From the NCBI GenBank assembly GCA_017165825.1, contig CM029374.1:6126243-6190242 (forward strand): a stretch of 64,000 nt of DNA. The letters run 5' to 3'. Shown here in pieces: positions 24,352 to 36,812 of this stretch. This DNA is from Hepsetus odoe. Lineage: Eukaryota; Chordata; Actinopteri; Characiformes; Hepsetidae. The notes below the pieces were generated by a model, which saw only the letters and a list, made by a program, of their open reading frames with translations, had not been told where the DNA came from and did no database searches. Both the position numbers and the translations under genes were made by a program. Each line of letters opens with the position of its first letter. Position 1 is the stretch's first letter.

Positions 24352-24490
24352 GTGGAGAGTCCATCATGAGTTCAGTGGCTCTTAGGATTGCCATGGGCAG
24401 CTGGTGGCTCTTCACGCTCATCGTGTGCTCATCTTACACGGCAAACCTGGCAGCCTACCTCACAGTGTCCCGCATGGACAATGCAGTACG
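24352..24490 (+). CDS. grid1: grid1 exon: M3 gate helix
   Basis: 139 nt; with the split codon it encodes G-G-E-S-I-M-S-S through S-R-M-D-N-A-V-R. It holds 'MGSWWLFTLIVCSSYTANL', then A-A-Y-L-T-V. This is M3, the inner pore helix that forms the channel gate, with the signature SYTANLAA. The second Ala of that motif (24453-24455) is the Lurcher position, whose change to Thr opens mouse GluD2 constitutively; here it is the normal Ala. The next residue (24456-24458) is Tyr where I expect Phe. Acceptor 'ttcaacag', donor 'gtaagc'; phase 1 in, phase 2 out. All other residues follow GluD1 closely. Confidence 0.96.
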
Positions 24491-26514
24491 GTAAGCTACC
24501 TTTACATGATGTACTTTGCTCAACCAGGCCTTTGTAATGTTGTTACCATACATACAATACCATCCATGTCATGAAGAATCTTTTAAAGTGTTCTGTCCTT
24601 AAGAAATGTTACAGCTGGTATTTTTAAAGTGTGAATAAATGCATTTCATTGGGCCTACTTGGAAAAAACTACACTACTGCTCATTTACATTCAATAACCT
24701 TTTTCAGCTTCTGGTTGAGCTGCCATTTTGGAGGCAGAAGGTTTAGTTATATGAATAAAGACTTTCACACTGGGTATGCATATCTAGAGTTCAAATAAAC
24801 TGAATAAGAATATCAGGATATTGTGTCTCATAACATTATAGAAAACTGAATTTGCATACATCTGGCATGAGTACATACTTGATAATATGAGAATGTACCA
24901 TCCTATAAAGAGCACGTTTTTAATCGAATTGTTAGTTTAACATCGTTGTGAAACTCAAGTTATAGCATCTATGCAAAGTACTTACAGCCACCTCATTTCT
25001 CTGTTTTTGCTAAAGAATCAACACATCGGTGCCAAAATGCTATTTTAAGCCTGTCAGATGGTTTCTCATTCAGCCTGGAGAATTATTCTTCAACAATCCA
25101 CTGTGAAGTGCAAGAAAGTCTGGCTCTTTGAAAGTTACTTATGAGGAAATGAGTGCTGGCTTAAGTCTTTTGCACACTAAATTGGGCACAATTTTTTTTT
25201 TTTCCCCCCCCACAGACCACATTCTCAATATGTTAAATTCTCCTCAAATGTGTAAATTGCCCAAACATGTATATATTGAAAACTGTGCTTACATTTGCAA
25301 TTTCCATCCTTTCTTTGCTTTTTAGAATAGACAGTGTTATGGTTTCATCTCTGCTTTGATTGGTTGACCCCTTCAAAACAACTTGCATAGTACTTCGTTT
25401 AATATCTGGCAGAGATGTACCAAAAAAAAAAAAAAAAAAATCGAACTCAAAATGGACTTGACAGTGATCATGAGTGTCAGAAAAAGGACACTACCACTTC
25501 TTTAGAAGGCTGCAATGATGCATTCCGTTGTGACAGCCAGAAACAGCACATTTTGTCATTTACCCCAGAACTTCACAATTTCAAAGCAAGCTTTCTTCAG
25601 CTTAGTTGGCATATGAGCTGAAGAATGAACAGCTATTAAAAAAGAAATCAATGCTCAAAAGAAAAAAAAAATTTTGAAAAAGCTACCTTTCCATGATATT
25701 GTCCCTTTAAATCTTTTGTTTTTTTCCCCCAGCTTGAGTTGCTTATATTCAAACTTTTATTTTATAAACGACTCATTAATGGGAGTATTGCATTGCTTCC
25801 TCTGTTATTACCTACCTTAGTTGCTTCAAATGATGAGCACAAATGATGAGTCTCAGGTTTACCACTCAGATTGGCAGTTCTTTATTTCTGTGGACATTCT
25901 CTTCCTTCTGGAATAAAAAGCTGGGTTTCAGAAGTCTGATGTGCAGGGAGATGAAATATAAGCAGTGTTGGTCTTTTCAGTCCTGAGTTCTATCGATTTC
26001 TGTACAGAGTTTACTCTGTATGAGTAAACCTGATTCGATGTATGAGCCAATTCATACATTCATAGTTAACTAGATTCATTAATGGATTAGAATCCATAAT
26101 TAATCTAATTAAAAAATAAGAAACTGCTGATCAGGACTGGGACTACAATTCGCTGACAGTTCAGATAATAGAAGACATCTTGCTACCTGAAGTTCTTAGA
26201 AGTTCCCAAATGTGGTCTAGACGTCATGCTAATATCTGGACTGTAGCTAATATCTGGACTGACATGAACTCATGGACATACATTTATAATTTAGTCTCTG
26301 GTTCCTCAGATTTAAATCCAAATTCTTTATGGTGCATAACATGCAAATGGCCCATTTCATGTTTTGCTGGCCTTTTCAGATGAAAATAACATTTTTTCCA
26401 CACAGTTCATTCCGAAAAATGTTAAACAATTCTCACACACATACCAATTTGGGTGCGACCTGAACATAATTTCCCCATAAAATTGTATGCAAAGACAATT
26501 AATCCGTGTATCTA

Positions 26515-27048
26515 CAGTACTGTGCAAAAGTTTTAGGCAGGTGTGGAAAAAATGCTGTAAACAAAGAATTCTTTCAGAAATATAAATAAAATATTTATTT
26601 TTATCAATTTACAAAATGCAAAGTGAGCGAACAAAAGAAAAATCTAAATCAGATCAATATTTGGTGTGACTACCTTTTGCCTTCAAACCAGCATCAGTTC
26701 TTCTGGCCCCCACAGAGCCCTGATCTCAACATCATCCAGTGTGTCTGGATTACATGAAGAGACAGAAGGATGTGAGGAAGCTCTAGAAGATCTGTGGTTA
26801 GTTTCTCAGATGTTTGGAACAACCTACACGGCCGAGTTCCTTCAAAACTGTGTGCAAGTGTACCTAGAAGAATTGATGCTGTTTTGAAGGCAAAGGGTTG
26901 GTCACACCAAATATTGATTTAGATTTCTCATTTGTTCATTCACTGCATTTTGTTGATTGATGAAAATAAATGATTAACTTCCATTTCTGAAAGCATTCTT
27001 TGTTTGCAGCTGACCCTCCACACCTGCCTAAACTTTTGCGCAGTACTG
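26515..27048 (+). mobile_element. Non-autonomous Tc1-type element (MITE), complete
   Basis: Bounded by inverted repeats: left 'cagtactgtgcaaaagttttaggcaggtgtgg', right 'cacctgcctaaacttttgcgcagtactg'. TA lies on both sides (26513-26514 and 27049-27050), as expected of Tc1/mariner target duplication. The inside keeps a scrap of a transposase C-terminus, 'FWPPQSPDLNIIQCVWIT' and then a stop, where the family catalytic Glu is Gln. A shorter repeat of the same scrap ('AEFLQNCVQVYLEELMLF') follows. Related copies lie at 45074-45600 and 61366-61905. Confidence 0.9.
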
Positions 27049-27119
27049 TATTCTATGGTATAAATTAGCTTTTTGTGTTTAAAACATCTTTTAAAGAAAA
27101 AAAAAAATAATAATAATAA

Positions 27120-27197
<78 letters not shown>

Positions 27198-27259
27198 ATT
27201 ATTTTTTTTTTCCTTTAAAAGATGTTTTAAACACAAAAAGCTAATTATACCATAGAATA
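27049..27259. repeat. Long palindrome with AT-dinucleotide core
   Basis: The left arm starts 'tattctatggtataaattag' and runs on through 'ctttttgtgtttaaaacatc'. The right arm, from 'ctttaaaagatgttttaaac' to 'ctaattataccatagaata', is its reverse complement with one small gap. Arms are about 62 bp, and the centre is a (TA)n run near 27128-27193. Its first two bases are the TA that flanks the neighbouring MITE. It is either a palindromic MITE or an element expanded around an AT repeat. ORFs read as poly Ile-Tyr on both strands are artefacts of the core. Confidence 0.9.
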
Positions 27260-27776
27260 CATAGTGTAATAGTGTAAGAGTTTGTGCTAGACCAAGTTAG
27301 CTAAAGATTCTTACAAACCGTTTGCAAAACACCTTATGAGTTTTAAGCACAAAAAAAAAAAAATTACATTTGAAAAATCCTTAATTTATACAAAAACTAA
27401 ACCTAAATCACTGGCATGTAGTACAAACTGGAGGGGAATTTGATCGTAACCCGATTCGTACATGTTCGGAAACGCTCATGATCAGAGGTTCTACCGTATA
27501 GGTTTGTTGACAACATTTGGTGCCATATAAACTTTAGACTACACAGTGTAATGGTTTTGGCAAATGTTATCAAAAAACCTATTTACTGAAGTCTGATCCA
27601 ATGTGCTGTAAAGAATACACCACACAAAAAGTGCAATGTAGCAGAGGACTGATAACTCAAAATGCCAGGAGCTACTGGCCAGCTCTTAACCTGAACAAAA
27701 CTAGATGGTTCCTCACCAAAAAAGGGAATAAGAAAAAATTGGTTTCTTTTGTTTAATGTATTTAATATATTTTATT

Positions 27777-28033
27777 AATTCAAACCTGAAATAGGAGGTC
27801 AAGCAGTTCTACCTCCCAGTCGTTCCATACTCAAAATACCAAATTTACCAGCTTGTATATTCCACACAGACTCGACAGCACTGGTTTGCACTGTGGCTTT
27901 TTAGAGCTGCTGTTGATTGCTGATTGTTGTCAGCTGTGGCTCTGCACCTCCCCCTCCTGCCTGGAGGGGATTGTGCTGGCCTCTGCTGGCTGCTAAGGGT
28001 ACTGCCATCTCCACTCTGGATGGCACCCTTACA
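27777..28033 (+). repeat. Unclassified dispersed repeat, copy 2
   Basis: Second copy of the repeat at 5405-5680, in the same orientation. It begins 'aattcaaacctgaaatagg', holds 'gattgttgtcagctgtggctctgcac' and ends 'tggatggcacccttac'. It is preceded by an AT-rich 'atttaatatattttatt' stretch. Confidence 0.7.
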
Positions 28034-29607
28034 ATTCAGATTATGAAAAAAAACATTTGTCATAAAAGATCATGTTAAAGTGATTTAAGCCACTGCAATA
28101 AAGCAGAGCTTCTATCAGTGACCATATGAGATTATCATTATTATATTAACAACAGGCTAATGTTGTAGTTATAGCTTGTGACATTTATTTTATTTCATAC
28201 GTTGTAGATTATTGAATCTTTTATTAATAACTGTAACCTCGGCATTGTTCTTTTTATGCACTAGTTGATAAAAAGTGTAATGATGGTGTAAAATGTTTTA
28301 TTACAGATTTAATTTAATACAAATTAAATGTGTGGCATAAGATGCTGTACTGTGTGTGACTGTTCTCATTATTTTAGCTGTATTATGACCAGCTGTCATA
28401 GATCCTCAGTATCTGTGAGTCAGAATATTTTAAGGTTTTTATTTCTCTTTTTCACTTGATTTGTACAAATACACTTTGCATTAACATCTCTTAAGCATGC
28501 ATGCTGTGCATCCTACAGCATTTTCTGATGTTCTCGCAGCAGCAGTGACAGTAATCAGTGCAGTCCAGTGGGAGCTTTTAATTATTCTCCCCAGCTTTAG
28601 ACATGAAATGAGTATGAGCTCTCTAAGCATTACAAAAATGATGTTCTGTAACCGAGTAAACAGCTTGCAGATGTACTGGACTGGAGCTCACTTACGAGGC
28701 AATAGCATAATGTATTTAGTTAGATATTTAATAATTGTATTTGATTGTGTATGTAATTAATATGTAGCCCAAAGAAGATGGTTCAAATATACATGACCCT
28801 AACAACACATTCGCTGAACTGTGAAGTTTAAACAAAACAGAAGTAATTGGAAGAAATGCAAAAAAGGGGAAAGAATTCATGAAACCAGGGCAAACAATTC
28901 AGAATTAGGAAGTTCATCACATAATTATAGAATCTTACTTCATTAAGTTTTGTCCTACATGTGTATGAATGGGTAAGCAGGAAAAACAGTGGATTCCTAC
29001 ATGATGTAAGTGTTTATAGCAGCAATCCAACCAACATAAATCAACCAACATCTGCAAATGTTTGAATGGTCTCAAAACAGTGACCTTTACAGTCAGAAAT
29101 TAAGAGAAATCCTACTTTTTTTTATTGATGGGCAACAGAAATGGGAGGTAATGAAGTACAAATGCTTTTCTACTATACTTCTACTATACTATAGCACAGC
29201 TTTCAGGTATACTTGAGTGCATGCTTTTTTGAGGACTTCTTACTTTTACTCTCTCACACAGATATCTGTACTTTCTTCATCTTTGATTTTCAAAATATAA
29301 AACATAAAAAAAGAGACCTGGCCCCAGAGAAAAAGTGTGTACTGAGTGTGATGTCAATGATGGGAGAACGAGTTAAACATGGATCAAAGCAGTGAAGCTT
29401 GTGAAGCAGTAAAGTCAGTGTTTATTATTTTATGTAGATAGCTTTAATGTATTTAACATTAAAATGGTTTAATCGTGTTTGAATTGCATTAACATGGCAA
29501 GAGGTTCAGTTACGTTTATATGCAAATAGACAAGAGATTTTATCAAAGAGCTTCTTTTTATTCATAAGACCCTTGTAGTACCTGTAATTTGATGCTTGTA
29601 GCGCAGT

Positions 29608-29835
29608 GGGGCAGTGGTGGCCTAGTGGTTAGGGAATTGGCCCCTGGATTGTAGGGTCATGGGTTTAAAACCCAGACCAGTAGGTTGCCCTGAAGTACCA
29701 TTGTGCAAGGTACCATTCCCATCACTGCTCCCTGGGTGCTTTCAATAGCTGGCCCCTGATGTATGGGTGACAAGCAGAGATTGCATTTGGTTGTGTTTCG
29801 CTGTGTTTTACAATGACAAATAGTCACTTTCACTT
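29608..29835 (+). repeat. tRNA-derived SINE, main family, near full length
   Basis: Head 'ggggcagtggtggcctagtggttaggga'; tail 'gttgtgtttcgctgtgttttacaatgac' then 'tagtcactttcact'. Confidence 0.88.
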
Positions 29836-30940
29836 ACATCTGTATTTTTACTTTTACCTGATTACTGTATCTTTACTTCTAAATGTCTAGACCGTTGCCA
29901 CCTCTGGTTGGCTGCCATGTTTAAATGACATCTAATAACCTCTAAAGATACCATCCTGACTGTCTTTGTTTTTGGTTGTAGGTTGAAAATTCAGACTTAC
30001 AAGCTTTAGATAAATGCATCATAAGCTTTCTGGCTAAAATCTGTAAAACTGATTGGATGTTGTTACAAACGACAAAGAGCTAAGGCTAGGGAGGAAAGAA
30101 GGGATCTGGCTAAGGGAACACCAGTAGTCATTTCCCCAACAGAGTCTGAGTGCATGAAAAATGAGTTATTTTGGTTGATTGTGTTTATAATTATTAGCAG
30201 TTGTGCCCAGGCTTGACTTGCTGTTTTATTATCCATTTATTGAGTTTACTTACAGACACAAGAACTTGATTTAATTCAAAGACCTGTTCAGCAGGGTTCG
30301 GTGTTTATGACTGCATAATAAAGTCAGGGTTTTTTCACACCAACCCATCTCTATCCTTTTCAAGTGAAGCAATCAAGAACTATTATAACTGAAATTAAAT
30401 TGAGTAATTGTCTTGATTTTATCACCTCGAGATTGCCCATTCAATCTGCAAATAATTGCAAGGAGTCCTGTTAAATAGCCTTGTCTGGGTTGATGGAGGA
30501 TGCTTATCTCAATGCGGCATCAATGCCGTTTGAAATGCATGGGGAAGCGCAACATACGCCACTGTGATTAACCTAACAAAAATAGAAACCTTATTTTATT
30601 CTGTAAATTGAGAGCGGGGTGAGAGACAATTGCATGCTTCTCTTAACAATGTCCTTTGTGTTGTTCAGGTTAAACAGTCTGTATCTTTAAAGTTAGTGAA
30701 AAGAAAGAACGTGTAGAAAGCAAAGAGTGCACTCACCCCAATCAGCTCCTCTGCCATCCCTGTTGACTGCACTGACGGGATGCCTGCAAGTAAACATTAG
30801 AGTTTCCTTGCATTTTTAGTTTAAATGACCCTTTTCACACAGTTGCATGGATGAAAAGAGACACATGACTAAATACATTGGTTAAACAAATCTATCAGAG
30901 CTATGATATTTAAGTAGATGTAGGCTGGTCCTGGATTTGA

Positions 30941-31168
30941 AGTGAAAGTGACTATTTATCATTGTGAACCACAGAAAAATGCAACCTCTGCTTTTCACCC
31001 ATACACATTGTGCAGCAGAAGGCAGCTATTTAAAGCACCTGGGAAGCAGTGATGGGGACATTAGCATGCTGAAGGGTGCCTGAAAGGCAACCTATTGGTC
31101 TGTGATTCAAACTCATGGCCTTCCGTTCCTGGGACCTAGTCCCTAATCACTGGCCCATCTCTGACCCA
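30941..31168 (-). repeat. tRNA-derived SINE, main family
   Basis: Reverse copy from 'agtgaaagtgactatttatcattgtgaacc' to 'acctagtccctaatcactggcccatc'. Moderately diverged. Confidence 0.85.
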
Positions 31169-32371
31169 TTTCCATCCCAACAAAGATTTTTTCAGTGTTT
31201 CAGTTTTTATCTATTAAGCATTTTCGGTGGTCTATTTTAATTCATAAATCAGTGATATAATACCTTCTTATCTTTGTATTTAATATTTATAAAATTGTGA
31301 TTAGTGATGAAAAATAGCAAAGTGCTGTGTTATTTTGCGTAAGAAGAACTTTAAGGTATCCAGACTTTACATGAGCAGTTTTCTGATGACAATTCCTGAT
31401 CCAGTTTTAACACTAATATCTGTCATTTTTATTTCTATTTCTATTTCTATTCTATTTCTGTCTTTATTACTTTAGTTTTAATGCTTTTGATGGCAGTTTT
31501 TCATTATTTTGCATTATTTTTACTTCCATACACAGTTCATTTCAGAGATTGTAGGTTGATTCAGTAGGTTGAATCAGTAATTCTACTTTTACCGGAGTGA
31601 TATTTTACATGAAAACTATTTGTCCTAGAAGCACAAGTGTACTTTTGCCTTGTCTTGTCATGGTATCATTATTTATTTATTAATTTTGTTCACATTTTAG
31701 TTAGTGTCCAATTTCACTCATTAGCCAAGACTTCCCCATGTCATGCAAGACTTCTGGTTCTCCATCACATAAATTACCACCTTAACTTTCAGTACCACAA
31801 GACTTGGACAAGACATTATACTCAAAGGAAATTCATTTGCCTTTAACTATAAAGTGGACTTTTTCCCCTCCCAGTGTTTTGGTCATGTCACCTACTAGCT
31901 CGGACTTCCCCATTGAATCAACATTTATGCAGTCACGCCACTAAAAATCAAAAGTCACAATTGGAAAATAGAAGCCTGTGCTTGTAGGAGTTTGTTGGCA
32001 TGTAAAGTTTTTTCTTTATGTATTTAGATTTATGCATTAAATCATAAACATTTAGGCATTTTAAGCCATTAGGATCTGCTGCGATCCTAATGGCTTCCCT
32101 CTCTGTTGGAGGCCCTGATGCATCTCCAAAACAAATCACTTGAGATGTACAGAGTGCAGGCAGGCTTGTAGTCTTATTCTGTAATAATAGTGTCCCGTGT
32201 TTTGAATAAGTTTTGTTTCTATCAAGTGTGCCTGTGAGCATTGAATATCAGCACATATCTTGGTCGCCACTCAGCTCATTTGCATAAGGTTCTGCCAATT
32301 ATAGGACCACAGAGAGTACCTCTGAATACCCTTTGTCATGTATTATTATAATGATTAATCATATGCATATG

Positions 32372-32482
32372 GCTGCCCACTGCTGCATGATGTGTATGGA
32401 TTAAATGCAGCAAATGCAGTTTGTTGTGCACTGTTTTGCTGTGTGCTCAAAAAAAAAACATAGTCACTTTCATTTCATTGTC
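32372..32482 (+). repeat. SINE tail fragment
   Basis: Only the 3' half is present: 'gctgcccactgctgcatgatgtgtatgg', 'aaatgcagcaaatgcagtttgttgtg', then an A-run and 'catagtcactttca'. Confidence 0.75.
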
Positions 32483-32653
32483 TAATAGCAAAAGGCATAA
32501 CATGTCAACAATGCAACATCATATATTTATGAACACACCCAGAGGTGTAGTGTGTTTTTCACAGATAATGTATCAGACCAACATCCATTCATCCAAACAT
32601 ACTCTTGGAAAGCAGAATCTCAGATTCATCTAACATTAATGTCTTTGGACTGT

Positions 32654-32889
32654 AGTGAAACCTGACTATTTGTCATTGCGAAACAGTGAAACTCAACAAA
32701 ATGCATCCTCTGCATTTAACCTATAAACATCATGCAGCAGTAGGAAGCCAGATCCGGTGTGTGAGGAGCAGTGATAGGGATGGTACCTTGCTCAAGAATA
32801 CCTCAGGGCAACCCACTGGTCTAGGACTCAAACCCACAACCTTTTAATCATGGGGCCTAGTCCCTAAACACTAATCCACTGCTACCCCA
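32654..32889 (-). repeat. tRNA-derived SINE, main family
   Basis: Reverse copy from 'agtgaaacctgactatttgtcattgcg' to 'cctaaacactaatccactgctacccc'. The modules 'ggtaccttgctcaagaatacctcagggcaacc' and 'gactcaaacccacaacc' are in order. Confidence 0.87.
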
Positions 32890-34059
32890 GAGGTGGATAC
32901 TCCTGCACATACATGGAGATTTTGAGCAGACTCAAACCCGTGACTCTCACTGTAACACACATGCAACACTTTGACTAAAAGGTTGAAAATTACATTTGTA
33001 TAGTAATCATTCATAGCACAGCTAGAGTTTGTGATTTAGATGCACTGTTGACCCTTGACATGTTTTCAGTGAAGCCAAGTATGACAAACTCGAAAGAAGC
33101 TCATTGTGCTATACTGATGGTAAAGGGGATATAGTGAAGAATATCCCAGAGGCCTGCTGGATGTGTGAGAGGCCATTATTTACCGGGTCATTTACATGAT
33201 GACAGTGTTAGATACGGCTCCTTCATTAGGAGCCTTATTACCTAATCAATACTCTCTGCTGGGGTATTTTCTTAATTTATTTATGGTCCAGATCTAATGA
33301 CAGTGATTTGGTCTATTTGAATTTTAGATGTTAGATGGAGTGTGCTGCTGAAGTGGTTTTTTGTTTTGTTTTTTTTTTCTATCCCAACACATCATCAGAC
33401 TTTCCCACAAGACCTAAAACTAGATAAGGAGATAAATGAGACAAAAATGTTATTCTTGCTAATTTTTTTTTTTTTTAGCTTGTTTCAGGTCTTTCCATGA
33501 CACTTCTATCGGGTCTTATCGGATCATTCTTTGGTGCTCATGTGTTTAGGGTTGGTGTCTTGCTTCTCTTGATATTTTCTCAATAGACTGTCCAATTTTA
33601 CCTTCAAAATAACTGCTAATCTATATAGATTCACAGAATGGTGCTGATATTTGCTGGTATTATTGGATCAATTGTGAATAAATGAATGATCAAGTATAAC
33701 ATTTCTGATTTCTGTCTCATATGCTTACTTGGGGTCCTTATGAAGTGCAATAATACCTATTATATTATAATTCTTATAATAATAATCATTTTGGCCCTCA
33801 AAAGTGTTTGTGAAAGCATATGTTTATTTATGAAATCCTAGCCTAAAAGGTTATTATCATGATGCAGATCTTTCCTGATCTCTCAGACATCACAGATGTT
33901 CAAGTGTTTGGATGGAAGATTATAAAAATAAATATTTAAACTCCTACTTTTTGCCCAGTTGGGCAACTTTGTGTTGTACCAGTGAGGGGCCAAGTGTTAT
34001 TTAGGTTTCTTATCATAATCCAGCCTTGAACAGCATTGTCTTTTTGAACAGTTTGAATT

Positions 34060-34440
34060 AGAGGCAGCAGTGACCTAGTGGTTAGGGAGTTGGCCCCAAC
34101 ATTGAAAGGTCAGGGGTTTGAATCCCAAGCCAGTAAGAAGCCCAGAAGCCCCTGCTTTAACCAATCACTTAAGACTGTATGTTCTGAACATCCAGCCCAA
34201 TCACTCATGGCTGCTATAACGACAAGGGGCAGCGGTGGCCTAGTGGTTAGGGAGTTGGCGCCAAGATCCGAGGGTTGTGGGTTAGAATCCCAGGCCATAA
34301 GGTTTCCTTGAGCTACCCTTGAGCATGGTACCATCTCCATCAGATTCCCAGGTGCTTTAGATAGTTGCCTCCTGCTGCACATATGTGTAAAGTAAAACGC
34401 AGAGGATGAGAATAGTAGCATTAACTTTATAATGACAAAA
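34060..34440 (+). repeat. Two adjacent SINE copies, the first only a head
   Basis: 34062-34140 is a SINE head ('ggcagcagtgacctagtggttaggg' to 'cccaagccagtaag'). After about 85 bp of other sequence, a longer copy runs 34226-34440 ('ggggcagcggtggcctagtgg' to 'ataatgacaaaacc'). Confidence 0.8.
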
Positions 34441-35212
34441 CCAAAAATGAATGAATCTTCAGTGATTTTTTATCTGTTCCTGCCTGTTGTAAACTCACTG
34501 TTGTAGATAGGATGGTTGTTAGCCACCTCTATCAAGCTCAGTTTGCCTTCATGTGATTCCATCAACCAATCAGAAGACTGGGCCACAGTAGCAGCTCAAC
34601 ATCTCAAACACTGTTCAATGACATGAGGTCAACTAAATTTGCAAATCTGTACTATTGGGCCAGCAGAAATAATTTGCATTATTAGCATAATTGTCATAAT
34701 TAACGTCCCCAAAGTGTTCCTTTTAAAGTAAACACAACATATTTGCATGTGCTGTTCAACAAGGACTAAACCATATGCACACGACACACATTTTGCTTAA
34801 TGGATCCACGTCTACCTGGTTTTTACTTCAGTGTACAAAGCCAAGGGGCTTAGATATCCCCAAAGCAGCTTTGAATTGATCTGAATAGTATCTGGTGGCG
34901 TCTTGTTTGCAAAAAGAAATTCAGAATTAATTCAGACTTGTTTGTCTTTTAATTTTGTCTGACTTGCTCACATTTAAATGTCCCTGTTTATATGCTGTAT
35001 TATTAAACCCAGTCATCGGGGAGGTTCTTATTAAGCAGATGAACAATGTCTATGCATACAGACATCAGTGATACTGAGAACACTCATGCTATGTTAATTA
35101 AGCTTGTACTTTACGTTGAGTTGCAAAATTCTTGAGAGACTCAATTAAAGTACAACAGAATAACATCCAACATCCACATAAGCTCCAACTTTTTTTTTTT
35201 TTTTTTTTGCAG

Positions 35213-35408
35213 AACATTTCAGGACCTGGCCAAGCAAACCGATCTCAGCTATGGTACTGTCAGAGAGTCAGCAGTGTATGAGTACTTTAAGGTGAAGGGG
35301 ACCAATCCCTTGGAGCAGGACAGCACCTTTGCAGAGCTGTGGAGGACAATCAATAAAAACCAGGGGCAGGATAACTCAGTGGCCTCTCCAGCTGATGGCA
35401 TCCGAAAG
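35213..35408 (+). CDS. grid1: grid1 exon: start of ligand-binding lobe S2
   Basis: 196 nt; the split Arg codon is followed by T-F-Q-D-L-A-K. Key blocks are 'SYGTVRESAVYEYFKVKGTN' and 'PLEQDSTFAELWRTINKN', ending D-G-I-R-K. The 'YGTVRESAVYEYF' block is the S2 start that faces the ligand in the delta family. Acceptor is a 20-T run plus 'gcag', donor 'gtatga'; phase 2 in, phase 0 out. It differs from mammalian GluD1 at several surface positions, including Ser where I recall a Cys just before 'VASPADG'. Confidence 0.96.
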
Positions 35409-36509
35409 GTATGAAACAACAGCCTTATTATCCGTACTGTTTTTGGCGAGAGCTTATTGAGGTCAGAGATCAACAACAAAGTTTAGAGACACAAAGAGAG
35501 TCTCGGTTAGTCAGTATCCACCAACTGCTTTGAAAAAGCCCGTTCTTCTTGGCTCACTGCATAAATTAGAGCATTTTCAACTTCATTTAGTTTCATTTAT
35601 GACAATACATTGTTGGTCTATGACCATGACATAGAAAAATACACCAGTCAGCCACAAACAGTGGCACACAGTGCTACAGTGGCACTTTTAAGGGGTGAGA
35701 TACATTAGGCAGCTGGAGAACAGTCAGCTCTTGAAATGGATGTGTTAGAAGGAGGAAAAATGGGTAAGCGTATACATTTGAGTGACTTTGACTGGGCCAA
35801 ATTGTGATGGATGACTGCATGTCCAAAATGGGGTCTTTTGGGGAGTTTTTTGTATACAGTAGTACCCTAAGTGGCCCAAAGATGGAAAACCAGTAGTCCA
35901 AAACTTCATGGGTGTCCACGATTATTGCTGTGTGTGGTGGCCTCTTTCAACCACCACTGTAAATGATAACACTGAAAGATGTTGTAGTTCATAAAACATT
36001 AAAGGTTATCCTTTTAAAGTTGCATAATTTCTAGATATTATCTTGATAAATGTGATGTTCAAATGTGTTCAAAGTAATAGGTTATTATTTTGATGGTGTC
36101 ATTATTTTTTTAAGGTTAAAGGATGGTCACCAGACTTAAATACCTTGCAAATTTTCAATTTGAAGCTAAAAGGCACAGTAAAATACCTAATTTGTGTGTC
36201 ATCACATGGAATAGCAGGATTTTCAATACAAGCTCACTAAATTTCACTGCAATGAGTCATGTTAAAGACAGAAACTGTCAGTGGAAAGTTTAGTAGGTTG
36301 TTATTAGAGGCCAGTACTTGGGATCTCCTTGGATCTGGAGTGCAAAAGAAAGCAATAACTCTTACTATAGCCTTACTGGGTCTTTAGTGTTTACTTTCCT
36401 ATAATTTCTAAATTTTTTCCTATCATTTCTAAATTTTTGGAAATTATAATGATATAAAAAATAGTTTCTAATGACCACCTTGACAGTTTACATGAACATC
36501 CAGTTACAA

Positions 36510-36740
36510 AAGTGACAACCCTTGTCATTGCGAGGTCACAGCACAGCACACCACAATGAAATTGGACCTCTGCATTTAACCCATGCACACAAACACTGTG
36601 CAGCAGTGGGCAGCTATTGAAAGCTGCCCGGGAGCAGTGGCAGGGATGGTTCAGGGGTACCTCAGGGCAACCTACTTGTAAGGGAATTGAACCCACAATC
36701 TTTCGATACAGGGGCAACTCCCTAACCACTAGGCCACCGC
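36510..36740 (-). repeat. tRNA-derived SINE, main family, near full length
   Basis: Reverse copy from 'aagtgacaacccttgtcattgcgagg' to 'ctccctaaccactaggccaccgc'. The 'gggcagctattgaaagctgcccgggagc' module is intact. Confidence 0.9.
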
Positions 36741-36812
36741 AAATGCGGAGGTTTATTGCATCCTTTATCTGATTAATAGCAATACCTTGCTAAGTAATGT
36801 AGACTGAATTAC

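Larger units (their letters stand above)
24491..35212 (+). other. grid1: grid1 intron, GT-AG, about 10.7 kb
   Basis: Donor 'gtaagc', acceptor a 20-base T run ending 'gcag', phase 2. Holds a MITE, a palindrome, the second copy of the unclassified repeat and several SINEs, all listed. Nothing recognisable at 24491-26510 (apart from an A-run near 25421-25440), 28040-29600, 29840-30935, 31170-32370, 32890-34060 or 34441-35190. 30380-30600 and 33180-33310 look like unique, base-balanced sequence and could be conserved non-coding DNA, but this cannot be judged from one species. Confidence 0.9.

Noticed and set aside
26940..27255. Open frames rich in Ile-Tyr on both strands
   Set aside because: They are translations of the (TA)n core of a palindrome.
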